A stretch of 64,000 nucleotides of DNA from Candidatus Hydrogenisulfobacillus filiaventi (GCA_902809825.1 LR778114.1:992001-1056000); one strand, 5' to 3'; counted from the first letter of the stretch, positions 53,711 to 63,750 are shown. Notes: a model not told the origin generated them from the sequence alone. Translations and numbers: made by a program.

Positions 53711-55206
53711 GCGTCGGGGCCAGCGGGTGCGGCAGGCAGGAGCAGGGTCAGGATCAGGGCCAGGGCCGCCAGCCCCAGCCCGGCATGGAAGATGCCGGCC
53801 AGGGTGCGGGCCAGCAGCTGGCGTAGGGCATCGTCCACCGCGGCCGGCAGGGCCGGCGCGCCGGTCGGGGCGGTCAGCGCCCCCACTAGGGTGCTGACCC
53901 GGGTATGGGGCGGCAGCGGCAGGCCGGCGGCGCCCCGGGCCAGACCCCGGTTGAGGAGCGCGCCGGCGACGGCCACTCCCACCGCCCCGCCGATGGTGCG
54001 GAAGAAGGACATCGCGCCTGTGACCGTGCCCCGCCGGTCCCAGGGAACCGCGCTTTGTGCCACTACCAGCAGGGTGGTCATGGTGAAGCCCAGGCCTGTG
54101 CCGAGCAGGAACATGCCCGCATAGAGGCCGGACCCTGCGAGACGGCTGACGGCCAGGGCGTAGCCGCCCGCGATCAGCACCCCGCCCAGGACCGTCACCG
54201 GGCGGTAGCCAACGCGCAGCAGCAAGGGGGCCGCCACCGTGGCCGCCAGCGGCCAGCCCACCATCATAGGGGTGATGGCCTGCCCCGCTGCCATGGGCGG
54301 CAGCCCGCGGGCCCCCTGCACGTACAGGGGCAGGTAGGAAATGAGGGCAAACATGACCATCCCCGCCGCCAGGTTGAGGGCGTTGGTCAGGCCCAGAAAG
54401 CGTTCCCCCAGCAGGTAGAGGGGCAGGACCGGCTCGGCGGCCCGGCGTTCCCACCAGCCGAAGCCGGCCAGCAGCACCAGGGCGGCGACTATGGCGGTAA
54501 CGGCGCCAGGACCGGACTCCACCAGCCCCAGCAGGAGCAGGCTGACGGCAAAGGTCAGCCAGACGGTGCCCGTCCAGTCGATGCGGTGGGGCCGCGGAGC
54601 CAGCCGTTCGTGGAAGCTCCTGCTGACGATCGCCAGCACCAGCAGGCCTACCGGCAGGTTGATGCCGAACACCCAGCGCCAGCTGGTGTGCTCCACGATG
54701 ACGGCGCCCAGGAGCGGGCCCAGCACCGCTGACAGCCCCCACACAGCTGAGAACAGCCCCTGGATACGCGCACGCTGTTCGAGGCTGAAGAGGTCGCCCA
54801 CGATGGTGAGGGCCACCGGCAGCACGCCGGCCGCGCCTACCCCTTGCAAAGCCCGGAAGGCAATGAGTTCCGGCATGTTGCGGCTGGTGGCCGACAGCCC
54901 CGACCCCAGCAGGAACACCCCCACCCCGATCAGGAACAGCCGCTTGCGGCCGTACATGTCAGCCAGGCGGGCGTAGATAGGGATGGGGGTGGTGGAGGTG
55001 AGCAGATAGGCGGAAAAGACCCAACTGTAAATGGAAAGTCCCTTCAAGTCCGCCACGATGCTGGGCATGGCGGTGCCGACGATGGTCATGTCCAGCGAAG
55101 CCAGGAGCATGGCCAGCATGACCGCCCCCACCACCCAGCCCCGCCGGGTGCGGGCGGCCGTAGCCGGCGCCGCCGCCGGCGGGGTTTCCGGCATCCGTCC
55201 GGCCAT
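53707..55206 (-). CDS. MFS drug exporter, EmrB/QacA (DHA2, 14-helix) family
   Basis: The 499-residue protein has 14 hydrophobic segments with motif A as YARLADMYGRKRLFLIGV, motif D1-like LASLDMTIVGTAMPSIV in helix 1 and motif C-like AVLGPLLGAVIVEHTSWRWVFGINLP in helix 5. Such proteins expel toxic organic molecules with proton antiport. ATG 55206 follows ACAGGGGGG at six bases; ATG 55212 is the alternative. No adjacent regulator gene was found. Confidence 0.93.
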   Translation of the reverse strand: MAGRMPETPPAAAPATAARTRRGWVVGAVMLAMLLASLDMTIVGTAMPSIVADLKGLSIYSWVFSAYLLTSTTPIPIYARLADMYGRKRLFLIGVGVFLLGSGLSATSRNMPELIAFRALQGVGAAGVLPVALTIVGDLFSLEQRARIQGLFSAVWGLSAVLGPLLGAVIVEHTSWRWVFGINLPVGLLVLAIVSRSFHERLAPRPHRIDWTGTVWLTFAVSLLLLGLVESGPGAVTAIVAALVLLAGFGWWERRAAEPVLPLYLLGERFLGLTNALNLAAGMVMFALISYLPLYVQGARGLPPMAAGQAITPMMVGWPLAATVAAPLLLRVGYRPVTVLGGVLIAGGYALAVSRLAGSGLYAGMFLLGTGLGFTMTTLLVVAQSAVPWDRRGTVTGAMSFFRTIGGAVGVAVAGALLNRGLARGAAGLPLPPHTRVSTLVGALTAPTGAPALPAAVDDALRQLLARTLAGIFHAGLGLAALALILTLLLPAAPAGPDA

Positions 55207-55275
55207 GCGCATCCCCCCTGTGGCCGCCTGGGCGGCGTGCTGACGCGCCTCATTCTACCACAGGGCGCGGGGGAC

Positions 55276-55998
55276 TCAGGGGGTCAGCAGGCGGGCGGCT
55301 TCGCGATCGAGAAACCAGATCACCTCCCCCGCCCGTACCCCGCGGGCGGGCACCTGCCGGGGCGGGGCGTCACCCTGCAGTACCTCCGCCACAATCGGGG
55401 CCTTGGTGGCCCCGGTGACCAGGAAGGCTACCCGCCGGGCCGCGTTGAGCACCGGTAGCGTGAGGGTGTAGCGCACCGGAGGCTGGGCCGGCACCGGCAG
55501 GTGCATCACCCATTCCTCGGTGTCCAGCGCGGGCGAGTCCGGGAAAATGGAGGCTACATGCCCCTCCGGTCCCACCCCCAGCAGGATGGTGTCCAGCACC
55601 GGCCAAGGACCGGTACGGGCCCAGGGCGCCAGCGCGCGGCGGTAATCCTCCAGGGCCTGGGCCGGGGTCGCCTCCGTCCGCCAGCGGTGCAGGTGCGGCC
55701 CGCCCCCGGGCAGGTCCCCCAGCCCGGCCAGCAGGCTCTGCTGGATCATGCGGAAGTTGCTGCCCTCAACCTCCGGGGGCAGGTCCCGCTCGTCCCCCAG
55801 AAACAGGTCCAGCCGTTCCCAGGGCACCCGGCGCCGCCAGGGGTCGCGGGCCAGCAGACGGTAGAGGGTTTCCGGGGTATGACCGCCGGAAAGGGCCAGG
55901 CTGTACCGCTCCCCGCCGCTCCAGGTCCCCGCCAGCCAGCGGGCCACGCCTTCGGCCAGGGCGGCCGGGTCGGGGAAGACCTCGATGTGCACGCTCAC
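55276..55998 (-). CDS. pgl: 6-phosphogluconolactonase
   Basis: This hydrolyses 6-phosphogluconolactone, the second step of the oxidative pentose phosphate pathway. The 240 residues carry the family motifs YSLALSGGHTPETLYRLLA, RLDLFLGDERDLPPE, NFRMIQQSLL and DTILLGVGPEGHVASIFPD. It is the last gene of the tal-pgi/gnd/zwf/opcA/pgl operon, overlapping opcA by four bases. Confidence 0.96.
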   Translation of the reverse strand: MSVHIEVFPDPAALAEGVARWLAGTWSGGERYSLALSGGHTPETLYRLLARDPWRRRVPWERLDLFLGDERDLPPEVEGSNFRMIQQSLLAGLGDLPGGGPHLHRWRTEATPAQALEDYRRALAPWARTGPWPVLDTILLGVGPEGHVASIFPDSPALDTEEWVMHLPVPAQPPVRYTLTLPVLNAARRVAFLVTGATKAPIVAEVLQGDAPPRQVPARGVRAGEVIWFLDREAARLLTP

Positions 55999-57131
55999 AC
56001 GATCTCCTCCTCGGTGTGCACCCCTAACAGGCGGGCAAAAACCTCCCAGGCCTGGGTGAAGATGGGATCATGCCAGACGTTGAGCATGCGCACGATGCGG
56101 CCGGCGGTATCATCCTCAGGCAGGTCGTGCCGGCGGACGAGGGGAACGGACAGGCCCGGCCATTCGGCCGCTGCCCGTACCGTGTGCCCTTCCAGGGTGA
56201 CGGTCAGCAGGCTTTCCCGGCGCGCATCCCGGATGGTCAGCAGGGGCGCCTCCGCCTGGCGGCTGAATTCGACCGCCCGCTCCTCCTCGGTGTGCTCCCC
56301 GGCCGGACAGGTGAACCACAGGCGGGGGGCCGGCTCCGGGTCCAGGGTGAGGCACTCCCGCGCCCGCCAGCCCAGGCGGCTGGCCAGCCAGGCGACCAGC
56401 CAAAGGGTGGGGGTGTATCCCAACAGGCGGGGGTTGACGGTGATGGTAGCCCCCGGTGAGGCCAGCAGCACCCGCACCGGGTCATGGTCGGCCAGCTCCG
56501 CAACCGCCAGGCGTACGGGAGTGAGGGCAGGCCAGCCGAGGTCATCCACCTCCATGCGGTGCTGCCGGGCAGCGCTCACCATCCGCACCCAGCTGCCGGG
56601 GTTATCCCGGTCGGCCTCGGTGATGAGGTGGTCCACGACTGTCGCCAGCAGATCCCACCGGAAATCCGGGCCGGGGGGGACCGTCAGCCAGCATAGGGAG
56701 CTGGGCAGGTCCGCCATGACCAGCGGCTGCAGGAGGTCAATCCAGCGCAGGGCCAGGTCGCCCCGGGGCTTGAGGTCGATGACCTCCGAGTACAGCACCG
56801 GGGGCGCACTGCCCGGACCCAGGCCGCGGAAGGTGGCGGTGATATGGGCATCGAGGCGGGGGGGAGCACCATGCTCATCGCCGGGGGCGGCCCGCAGCAC
56901 AATCACCCGGGCCGGATGGACGGCCGCGATGCGGGCGGCCACCCGGGCCCAGTCGGGGCCGGTGCCGCCATCGCGGGGGACATACAGGATGAGGTTCAGC
57001 ACCGTGGCCTGCATGGGGATGCGGCCCTCGGCGGCCGGGGCCCGCTCCGCCTGCCGTAGGGCATGCAGCACCGCGGGCCCGTCGCAGTCGCGCCCGTCCC
57101 ATTCCACGCTGCTGGTATGGACGTTGGTCAT
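55995..57131 (-). CDS. opcA: glucose-6-phosphate dehydrogenase assembly protein OpcA
   Basis: OpcA activates or assembles glucose-6-phosphate dehydrogenase and is known best in cyanobacteria and actinobacteria. The 378-residue length, the segment VLNLILYVPRDGGTG, SEVIDLKPRGDLALRWIDLLQPLVMADLPSSLCWL and LAVAELADHDPVRVLLASPGATITVNPRLLGY fit the family. It lies 21 bases after zwf, as in those groups. ATG 57131 is behind a purine-rich AAAGGAGG site. Confidence 0.93.
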   Translation of the reverse strand: MTNVHTSSVEWDGRDCDGPAVLHALRQAERAPAAEGRIPMQATVLNLILYVPRDGGTGPDWARVAARIAAVHPARVIVLRAAPGDEHGAPPRLDAHITATFRGLGPGSAPPVLYSEVIDLKPRGDLALRWIDLLQPLVMADLPSSLCWLTVPPGPDFRWDLLATVVDHLITEADRDNPGSWVRMVSAARQHRMEVDDLGWPALTPVRLAVAELADHDPVRVLLASPGATITVNPRLLGYTPTLWLVAWLASRLGWRARECLTLDPEPAPRLWFTCPAGEHTEEERAVEFSRQAEAPLLTIRDARRESLLTVTLEGHTVRAAAEWPGLSVPLVRRHDLPEDDTAGRIVRMLNVWHDPIFTQAWEVFARLLGVHTEEEIV

Positions 57132-57152
57132 GCTGCCGACCTCCTTTGCCGC

Positions 57153-58697
57153 CTAGAGCCGCCGCCAGGTGAAGCCGTCGCGCTCAATGAGGCGGTCGGC
57201 CTCCTCCGGACCCCACGACCCGGCCTCATAGGTGGCCAAGGGTCCCTTGGCCCGCTGCCAGCCGTTGAGGATGGAGGTGACCAGCGCCCAGGCGGTCTCC
57301 ACCTCGTCACGGCGGGTGAAGAGGGTGGAGTCCCCGATCATGGCGTCCAGCAGCAGCCGCTCGTAGGCTTCAGGGGGGTCGACCGCGAAGGAGGTGCCGT
57401 AGAGGAAATTCATGTTGACGGTGCGCACCCGCACCGTGGGACCGGGCACCTTGGCCCCGAAGCGGAGGGCGATGCCTTCGTCGGGCTGGATCTTCAGGGT
57501 CAGCAGGTTGGGGTCGAGGTCCTGGGACTCGGTCTGGCCGAAAAACCGGTGGGGCACCTTCTTGAATTGGATGGCAATCTCCGTCACCCGCTTGGCCAGG
57601 CGCTTGCCGGTGCGCAGGTAGAAGGGCACCCCGGCCCAGCGCCAGTTGTCGATTAGCAGGCGCAGGGCGGTGAAGGTTTCGGTGCGGCTGTCGGAGGCCA
57701 CATTGGGCTCATCCAGGTACCCCGGCACGGGCACCCCGTCGATGAGCCCGGCCTCGTATTGGGCCCGCACGGTATACTCCATGACGTCACGGGTGGAGAA
57801 GGGGCGGATGGCCTTTAAGACCTTGACCTTCTCGTTGCGGACCGAATCCGCCTCGAAGGTCACCGGCGGTTCCATGGCAATGAGGGTGAGCAGCTGCAGC
57901 ATATGGTTCTGCACGATGTCGCGCAGGGCCCCGGCCCCTTCGTAGTAGCTGCCGCGGCCCTCCACCCCCAGGGTCTCCGCCACCGTGATCTGCACATGGT
58001 CGATGTACTGCCGGTTCCACAGCGGCTCAAAGATGCCGTTGGCAAACCGGAAGACCAGGATGTTCTGCACCGTCTCCTTGCCGAGGTAGTGGTCGATGCG
58101 GAACACCTGCGATTCGTGAAACACCTCCAGCAGCTGCCGGTTGAGCTCCTGGGCGGAGGCCAGGTCCCGCCCGAAGGGCTTTTCCACGATGATGCGCACC
58201 CAGCTGTTCTCGCGAGCCCCGCGGTTCAGCCCCTGTGCTCCCAGCCCCGCCGCCACCACCGGGTAGAAGGCCGGCGGGGTGGCCAGATAGAACAGGCGGT
58301 TGCCGTCGGTTTCCCGTTCCTGATCCACCGTCTGCAGGGTGTCGGCCAGGCGCCGGTAGGCGTCGGGATCGGTGAAGTCGCCGGCGATGTAGTACATCGA
58401 TTCCGCGAACCGGTTCCAGATGCCCTCGTCCAGGGGGCGACGAGAATAGCGGGCGACAGACTCCTTCCATTCCCGTTGGAAGGCCTCGCGCGACAGCCCG
58501 GCCCGCGCCAGGCCGACCACCGCAAAGTTGTGCGGCAGCCAACCGTCCACAAACAGGTTGTACAGGGCGGGCGCCAGCTTGCGGTGGGAGAGGTCGCCCG
58601 CGGCCCCGAAGATCACCATCACGAAGGGTTCCGGCCGCCGCTCGGTGTGGAGCCCTACGCGCAGGGGGTTGACCGTTGCCGTCGCCACCGTGGACAC
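57153..58697 (-). CDS. zwf: glucose-6-phosphate 1-dehydrogenase
   Basis: This oxidises glucose 6-phosphate with NAD(P)+ in the first oxidative pentose phosphate step. The 514 residues contain the dinucleotide-binding [18 protein letters not shown], the substrate-site motif [21 protein letters not shown] and [15 protein letters not shown], all at usual spacing. The start follows the gnd stop by one base and the binding site lies inside the end of gnd. Confidence 0.97.
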   Translation of the reverse strand: MSTVATATVNPLRVGLHTERRPEPFVMVIFGAAGDLSHRKLAPALYNLFVDGWLPHNFAVVGLARAGLSREAFQREWKESVARYSRRPLDEGIWNRFAESMYYIAGDFTDPDAYRRLADTLQTVDQERETDGNRLFYLATPPAFYPVVAAGLGAQGLNRGARENSWVRIIVEKPFGRDLASAQELNRQLLEVFHESQVFRIDHYLGKETVQNILVFRFANGIFEPLWNRQYIDHVQITVAETLGVEGRGSYYEGAGALRDIVQNHMLQLLTLIAMEPPVTFEADSVRNEKVKVLKAIRPFSTRDVMEYTVRAQYEAGLIDGVPVPGYLDEPNVASDSRTETFTALRLLIDNWRWAGVPFYLRTGKRLAKRVTEIAIQFKKVPHRFFGQTESQDLDPNLLTLKIQPDEGIALRFGAKVPGPTVRVRTVNMNFLYGTSFAVDPPEAYERLLLDAMIGDSTLFTRRDEVETAWALVTSILNGWQRAKGPLATYEAGSWGPEEADRLIERDGFTWRRL

Positions 58698-58698
58698 C

Positions 58699-59595
58699 TC
58701 ACTCGCCTTTGATGGCGTGTCCGCCGAACTCGTGCCGCAGGGCGGCGATCACCTTGGCGCTGTAGGACTCCGGTTGGCGCGAGGCCAGGCGGGCGAGCAG
58801 GGACAAGGTGATCACCGGTGCGGGCACGTTCTCCTCCAGCGCCTCGGCCACCGTCCACCGCCCTTCGCCGGAGTCCTCCACGTAGCCGGCGATGCCCTGC
58901 AGGTCGGGGTTGCTCTCGTAGACATCGCTCAGCAGTTCCAGCAGCCAGGAACGCACCACGCTCCCGTGCAGCCATAAGCGCGCGATGGCGCCGAGGTCCA
59001 GGTTGAACCGGCTCTCCTTCAGGATCTCGAAGCCTTCGCCGTAGGCCTGCAGCAGCCCGTATTCGATGCCGTTGTGCACCATCTTCACGAAATGCCCCGC
59101 GCCGGTGGGGCCGACATGCAGGTAGCCGCCCTCCGGGGCCAGGTCTCGGAAGACCGGCTCCAGGCGGGCCACCGCCTCCTGCGGTCCCCCCACCATCAGG
59201 CAGTAGCCTTCCTGGAGACCCCAGATGCCGCCGCTGGTCCCGGCGTCCACGAAATGCAGCTGCCGTTCCGCCAGGGCCGCCGCTCGGCGCAGGCTGTCGC
59301 GGTAATTGGAGTTGCCGCCGTCCACGATGGTATCCCCCGGCGTCAGCAGCCCGGCCAGGGTGTTGATGACCTCCTCGGTGGCTGCACCGGCCGGGACCAT
59401 GACCCAGACCGCCCGCGGGGGGTGCAGGGCCGCCACCAGATCCTCGAGGCTGGCGGCCGCCTCCCCGCCCAGGTCGCTGAGATGCTTGCGGTTGGCAGCA
59501 CTGCGGGCATAGCCTACGATGCGGTGTCCCCGTTCCAGCAGGCGTTCCGCCATGTTGCCGCCCATACGGCCAAGACCGACCAGACCCAGTTCCAT
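58699..59595 (-). CDS. gnd: 6-phosphogluconate dehydrogenase, short (decarboxylating, YqeC/GndA type)
   Basis: This oxidatively decarboxylates 6-phosphogluconate to ribulose 5-phosphate. The 298-residue length marks the short homotetrameric form, often NAD-dependent. Motifs are [19 protein letters not shown] (dinucleotide loop), [32 protein letters not shown] and [13 protein letters not shown] with the catalytic Lys. ATG 59595 follows AAAGGAGGCGG. It sits 34 bases after tal-pgi and one base before zwf. Confidence 0.96.
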   Translation of the reverse strand: MELGLVGLGRMGGNMAERLLERGHRIVGYARSAANRKHLSDLGGEAAASLEDLVAALHPPRAVWVMVPAGAATEEVINTLAGLLTPGDTIVDGGNSNYRDSLRRAAALAERQLHFVDAGTSGGIWGLQEGYCLMVGGPQEAVARLEPVFRDLAPEGGYLHVGPTGAGHFVKMVHNGIEYGLLQAYGEGFEILKESRFNLDLGAIARLWLHGSVVRSWLLELLSDVYESNPDLQGIAGYVEDSGEGRWTVAEALEENVPAPVITLSLLARLASRQPESYSAKVIAALRHEFGGHAIKGE

Positions 59596-59629
59596 ACTGC
59601 CGCCTCCTTTGTCCGTTTCGTGGCCGGGA

Positions 59630-62443
59630 TCAGCTGAGCGGTAACGCTGCCACCGTTCGGGCCAGTTCCGCCAATCCGACTGTGGGGTCCCCGGTCAGGG
59701 TCAGGCGCAACACCCGGCGGTGATGGTGGGTGAGGGCCTCGAAGTCCCCCAGCCCCTGGGCGGTGATAAGGCTGGCAAAGTCGTAGGGCTGGCCGGGAAC
59801 CGCCGGCGCCTCCGGGGCCGGGGGGGTAACCAGTTGCAGGAAGACCCCGTGGTCGCTGCCGCCCTTGTGCAGCTGGCCGGTGCTGTGCAGGAAGCGGGGC
59901 CCGAAGCCCACGGTGGTGGCCACCCGCCAGCGGCGGAGGATGACCTCCCGCAGCTGCTCGAGGGCGGACCAATGCTCCGCGGTGGGGGCCAGGTAGGCCA
60001 TGAGGGCCACGTAATCGCCCGGCTGTACCAGGCGCAGAAGGTGCGCCAGGGCGTCGGTGACCGTGAGCCGGGTGCCGCTGGGCACCGGGGGATAGCCCAC
60101 CGTGGCGGTCATGAGGGCATCGGACGCGTGCGGATGGGGGACCGGCAGCTGCCCCTCTTCGGCCAGGGCCGCCAGCATGCGGGCGGTGTTGTCCTTGCTC
60201 TCCTGCACGTTAGGCTGGTCGAAGGCGTTGATGCCCAGGATGCGGCCACCCAGGGCGGTTGCCACCTCCCAGCGGTAGAACTCGGCCCCCAGCCCGTAGC
60301 GGTCGGCGATGGTCAAGCGGATGACGGGATGACCCAGGGCCTCCAGCGCCGCCAGGTGGGACTCCAGGTCCGGGTCGGGATGGCCCAGCCAGCGGTAGGT
60401 CACAAACAGGCGATCATCCCCGTAGTCAGCGGGGTCGGCCAGCGGCTCGTGGGCCACCGGCACGAACCCGGTCCCGTTCTTGCCGGTGGATTCGGCCAGG
60501 AGCTGCTCGATCCAATCCGCCATGATACCCATACGGCTGGGAAAGGCGAGGGTGACCTTGTCCCGCCCGGCGCGGGCGAGCACCCCCATTGCCACCCCCA
60601 GCAGGACGCCAGGGTTGGTGGCCGGATCCGGCAGCCGGCAACGCTCCCGCATCTCCTCCGCCCGCCCCAGCAGGCCTTCCATATCCACGCCCATCAGGGT
60701 GCCGGGCACCACTCCGAACAGCGAGAGGGCGGAATAACGGCCCCCGATGTCGACCGGGTTGAGGAACACCCGGCGGAAGTTCTGCCGGCCGGCCTCTGCC
60801 TCGAGCGGGGTACCCGGGTCGGTGATGGCTACGAAATGCGGTCCCGGGTCCAGCCCCGCATCGCGGACCCGCTGCCAGAAGTAGCGGTAGAAGGCCAGCG
60901 CTTCAGTGGTGGTGCCCGACTTGCTGGCCACGATAAAGAGGGTCCGGGCCGGATCCAACCGCGCCGCCAGCGCCCGGATCCAGCCGGGGTCCGTGGAATC
61001 GAGCACCGTCAGGCGCAAGGCGCCATCCGGGAAGGAATGCGCCAGCACGTCGGAGACCAGGGAGGAGCCGCCCATGCCCATGAGCACGACGTCGGTGTAG
61101 CCCTCCCGCTGCAGGTCCCGGGCCAGGGCGCGGATAGCGGGAAGGTGTTGGCGGGACCAGGCCGGCACGTCCAACCAGCCCAGGGCTCCCGCGACCTGGG
61201 CCTGCACGGCCGGATCCGCCGACCAGAGCGCGGGATCCTTCCGGTACAGGCGGCTCACCACCTCCTCCTCCGCGAACCGTCGCAGGGTTTCGCGGAAGGC
61301 CGGCTCGTAGCTGCCCAGGTTGTACCGGTCGGCTTGCAGCCGGTGGGCCACGCGGGACCGCTGCAGGCCCAGGGCCCGGATGAGGGCGTGATAGGAGGCC
61401 GCGAACTGGTCCACCCCTTCGTCCAGCAGCTGGGCAGCGACGGCCTCCAGGTCGATGCCGGCGGCCTCCAGCCGGTCCAGTGTGCGGGCGGCCTCGTCCA
61501 GGTCCGCATCGAGGGTCCGGGCGGGATGGCCGTGGTCCAGCAAGGCCTCCAGGGTGGGCAGGGGCAGGGTGTTGATGGTGTCGGGGCCGATCAGGTTGTC
61601 CACATAGAGCAGGTCCGAGTAGGCGGGGTTTTTGGTGCCGGTGGAGGCCCACAGAGGCCGCTGAATCATGGCCCCCGCCGCTGCCAGAGCCTGAAACCGG
61701 GGCGAGGCAAAGACCGCCCGGAAGTCCCGGTAGGCCAGCTTGGCGTTGGCGACGGCCGCTCGTCCGGCCAGGTCCTGGCTGGCGCCCCGTTCAGCCAGCA
61801 GGCGGTCGACCAGGGTGTCCACCCGGCTCACGAAGAAACTGGCTACCGAAGCCACCCGGTCGATGGCCTGTCCCTGGCTGCGCCGCCGTTCGAGGCCCTC
61901 CAGGTAGGCCTCCATCACTGCACGGTACGTGTGGCGGGAAAAGATGAGGGTGACGTTGACGTTGATGCCGTCAGCGATGAGGTCCCGGATGGCGGGGATG
62001 CCTGCCGCGGTGGCCGGTACCTTGATCATGACGTTGGGCCGGCCCAGGCTGTAGAAGAGGCGCCGCGCCTCCTGAATGGTGCCGGCGGTGTCATAGGCTA
62101 AAAGCGGAGAAACCTCCAGGCTGGCGTACCCGTCCCGGCCGTCGCTGCGGTCATAGACCGGCCGTAACAGGTCGGCGGCCCGGCGTACGTCCTCCAGGGT
62201 CAGGGCATCGTAGATTTCCTGGACGCCTTTGCCTTCCTCCACCAGGGCTGCGATATCGGCGTCGTAATCGTGACCCTGGGCGATAGCCTTTTCAAAAATG
62301 GTGGGATTGGAGGTCACGCCGGTGACCCCGAGGGCGATCAGGCGGGCCAGTTCGCCGCCTTCCAGCAACCCGCGGCTCAACGTGTCCAGCCACACGCTCT
62401 GGCCCAGGTCCGCCAGGGCCAGCACGGTGTTGGTGCTCGGCAT
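59630..62443 (-). CDS. bifunctional transaldolase / glucose-6-phosphate isomerase
   Basis: The intact protein of about 937 residues joins two enzymes. Transaldolase occupies about residues 1-370 (SVWLDTLSRGLL, GVTSNPTIFEKAIAQGHDYD, MIKVPATAAGIPAIRDLIADG with the Schiff-base Lys, VASVASFFVSRVDTLVDRLL). Glucose-6-phosphate isomerase fills the rest (LMGMGGSSLVSDVLAHSF, FIVASKSGTTTEALAFYRYF, GINAFDQPNVQESKDN, KGGSDHGVFLQL). The fusion lets one polypeptide recycle pentose phosphates and return fructose 6-phosphate to zwf. ATG 62443 is preferred over 62449 by spacing from AGGGGGAGGGG. It heads the operon on the minus strand. Confidence 0.95.
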   Translation of the reverse strand: MPSTNTVLALADLGQSVWLDTLSRGLLEGGELARLIALGVTGVTSNPTIFEKAIAQGHDYDADIAALVEEGKGVQEIYDALTLEDVRRAADLLRPVYDRSDGRDGYASLEVSPLLAYDTAGTIQEARRLFYSLGRPNVMIKVPATAAGIPAIRDLIADGINVNVTLIFSRHTYRAVMEAYLEGLERRRSQGQAIDRVASVASFFVSRVDTLVDRLLAERGASQDLAGRAAVANAKLAYRDFRAVFASPRFQALAAAGAMIQRPLWASTGTKNPAYSDLLYVDNLIGPDTINTLPLPTLEALLDHGHPARTLDADLDEAARTLDRLEAAGIDLEAVAAQLLDEGVDQFAASYHALIRALGLQRSRVAHRLQADRYNLGSYEPAFRETLRRFAEEEVVSRLYRKDPALWSADPAVQAQVAGALGWLDVPAWSRQHLPAIRALARDLQREGYTDVVLMGMGGSSLVSDVLAHSFPDGALRLTVLDSTDPGWIRALAARLDPARTLFIVASKSGTTTEALAFYRYFWQRVRDAGLDPGPHFVAITDPGTPLEAEAGRQNFRRVFLNPVDIGGRYSALSLFGVVPGTLMGVDMEGLLGRAEEMRERCRLPDPATNPGVLLGVAMGVLARAGRDKVTLAFPSRMGIMADWIEQLLAESTGKNGTGFVPVAHEPLADPADYGDDRLFVTYRWLGHPDPDLESHLAALEALGHPVIRLTIADRYGLGAEFYRWEVATALGGRILGINAFDQPNVQESKDNTARMLAALAEEGQLPVPHPHASDALMTATVGYPPVPSGTRLTVTDALAHLLRLVQPGDYVALMAYLAPTAEHWSALEQLREVILRRWRVATTVGFGPRFLHSTGQLHKGGSDHGVFLQLVTPPAPEAPAVPGQPYDFASLITAQGLGDFEALTHHHRRVLRLTLTGDPTVGLAELARTVAALPLS

Positions 62444-62587
62444 CGTCATCCCCTCCCCCTTGACCGGGGACCCGGCTCCGGATCGGCCGGCGGGGGTCCC
62501 CGCCCTGTGGTCCGGCCCCGGCCGGGCGTTCCAGTCCGACTCCTACCGCTCAGCCTGCCGGGGCTGATAGCCGGTTATGCCCGGTCC

Positions 62588-62603
62588 GTGTCCTTGCGGA
62601 CAC
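62588..62603. promoter_or_regulatory. palindrome GTGTCC-TTGC-GGACAC in the divergent control region
   Basis: Perfect six-base arms lie between the divergently transcribed tal-pgi operon and the ROK kinase gene, followed by AAAAA. This 300-base interval contains no gene. The palindrome could be an operator or a leader hairpin; weak promoter-like boxes (TTGGCA with GATACA or TACACT on the minus strand near 62.64-62.67 kb) lie beside it. Confidence 0.4.
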
Positions 62604-62750
62604 AAAAACCGGACGTCGCCGGGCAGCCCTAGTGTATCGCAAGCCCGGAAAGAGATGCCAAGCGGCCGCGACTTTTCCCTTGCTGCTGGTCTGCCGGCCC
62701 CGGCACGCTTAGAATAGCGGGGACGAGACCGGGCAGGGGCGGGAGGCACC

Positions 62751-63692
62751 ATGCAGGCAGCGGTGGTGGGTATCGACATCGGCGGGACCAAGGTGGCGGT
62801 CGGCGTGGCGCCGTGGGAGGGCGGGGAACCCTGGCGCACGGCCCGGCTGGAAACCGCTGCCCTTCCTCCCGGGGAGGAGGCTTTGGACCGCATTGCCGCG
62901 GCGGCCCGGGAGCTGGTGGCCGCGGCCGGTCTGCCCTGGCAGGCGGTGCGGGGGGCGGGCGTGGGCAGCCCGGGCCCCTTCCGGGGCGGGCGCCGCCTGT
63001 ACCGGCCAGCCAACCTGCCCGGCTGGGACGGGCTCGACCTCGAGGCCGGGTTTCAGGCCCGGCTGGGGTGCCCGGTGCGGGTGGAGAACGATGCTAACGC
63101 CGCCGCCTGGGCGGAGTGGCGGCAGGGGGCAGGCCAGGGCAGCCGCAGCCTGGTGTTTGTGACCGTCTCCACCGGCATCGGGGCCGGCATGGTCCTGGAT
63201 GGCCGGCTTTATGAAGGCGCCGAGGGCAACGCCGGGGAGATCGGGCACTGGGTGCTCGACCCGAAGGGCCCGCTTTGTCATTGCGGCCGGAGGGGGTGCC
63301 TGGAGACCCTGGCTTCCGGCACCGCCCTAGCCCGCATGGCCGCGGACCGGCGCGCTGGGAGTCCTTACCTGCAGGCGGTGGAGCGGCCCACCGCGCGGGA
63401 GGTACTGGCCGGCTGGAAGGCGGGCGACCCCGTTTGCACGGGCATCGTGGAGGAGGCCACCTATCATCTCGGATGGGGCCTAGCCCTGGCCATCAACGCC
63501 TTCAACCCCGACCGCATCGTCCTGGGCGGCGGGGTCATGCTAGGCTCGGAACGCCTGCTGGAGCCGGTGCGGGCGGCGGCGCAGCGGTTCAGCCTGCCGT
63601 CCCTGTACGCGGCGGTCAGCTTCCGCCTGGCCGGTCTGGGCCCGGAGTCCGGACTGGCGGGTGCTCTGGCGGTGGGGAGACTGTTAGAGTAG
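62751..63692 (+). CDS. ROK-family sugar kinase, probable glucokinase
   Basis: The 313 residues carry the ROK pattern: phosphate-1 loop VVGIDIGGTKVAVGV, VENDANAAAWAEW (catalytic Asp), FVTVSTGIGAGMVLDG (phosphate-2) and the ROK zinc motif GEIGHWVLDPKGPLCHCGRRGCLETLAS. It likely phosphorylates glucose to feed the divergent pentose phosphate operon. It has no DNA-binding domain, so it is a kinase, not a repressor. ATG 62751 follows GGGAGGC. Confidence 0.93.
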   Translation: MQAAVVGIDIGGTKVAVGVAPWEGGEPWRTARLETAALPPGEEALDRIAAAARELVAAAGLPWQAVRGAGVGSPGPFRGGRRLYRPANLPGWDGLDLEAGFQARLGCPVRVENDANAAAWAEWRQGAGQGSRSLVFVTVSTGIGAGMVLDGRLYEGAEGNAGEIGHWVLDPKGPLCHCGRRGCLETLASGTALARMAADRRAGSPYLQAVERPTAREVLAGWKAGDPVCTGIVEEATYHLGWGLALAINAFNPDRIVLGGGVMLGSERLLEPVRAAAQRFSLPSLYAAVSFRLAGLGPESGLAGALAVGRLLE

Positions 63693-63705
63693 TGTTAGCG
63701 GGCGG

Positions 63706-63750
63706 GTTTTCGATTGACGCTCTTACAATCGCATCGATATAATCGAAAAC
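63706..63750 (+). promoter_or_regulatory. glnA promoter inside a perfect 10-bp inverted repeat
   Basis: TTGACG (63714-63719) and TATAAT (63738-63743), 18 bases apart, form a strong promoter. GTTTTCGATT (63706-63715) and its exact complement AATCGAAAAC (63741-63750) overlap the -35 and -10 boxes, which suggests an operator. Two TGTTAG copies (63682 and 63693) lie just upstream. The repeat does not match the usual GlnR/TnrA box TGTNAN7TNACA. Confidence 0.7.

Noticed and set aside
55501-57156. 551-codon plus-strand frame
   Set aside because: Antisense to pgl and opcA, both well supported on the minus strand.
59720-62101. 793-codon open frame on the plus strand
   Set aside because: It lies antisense to tal-pgi and is open only because of high G+C; the translation is Gly/Gln/Val/Arg-rich without motifs.
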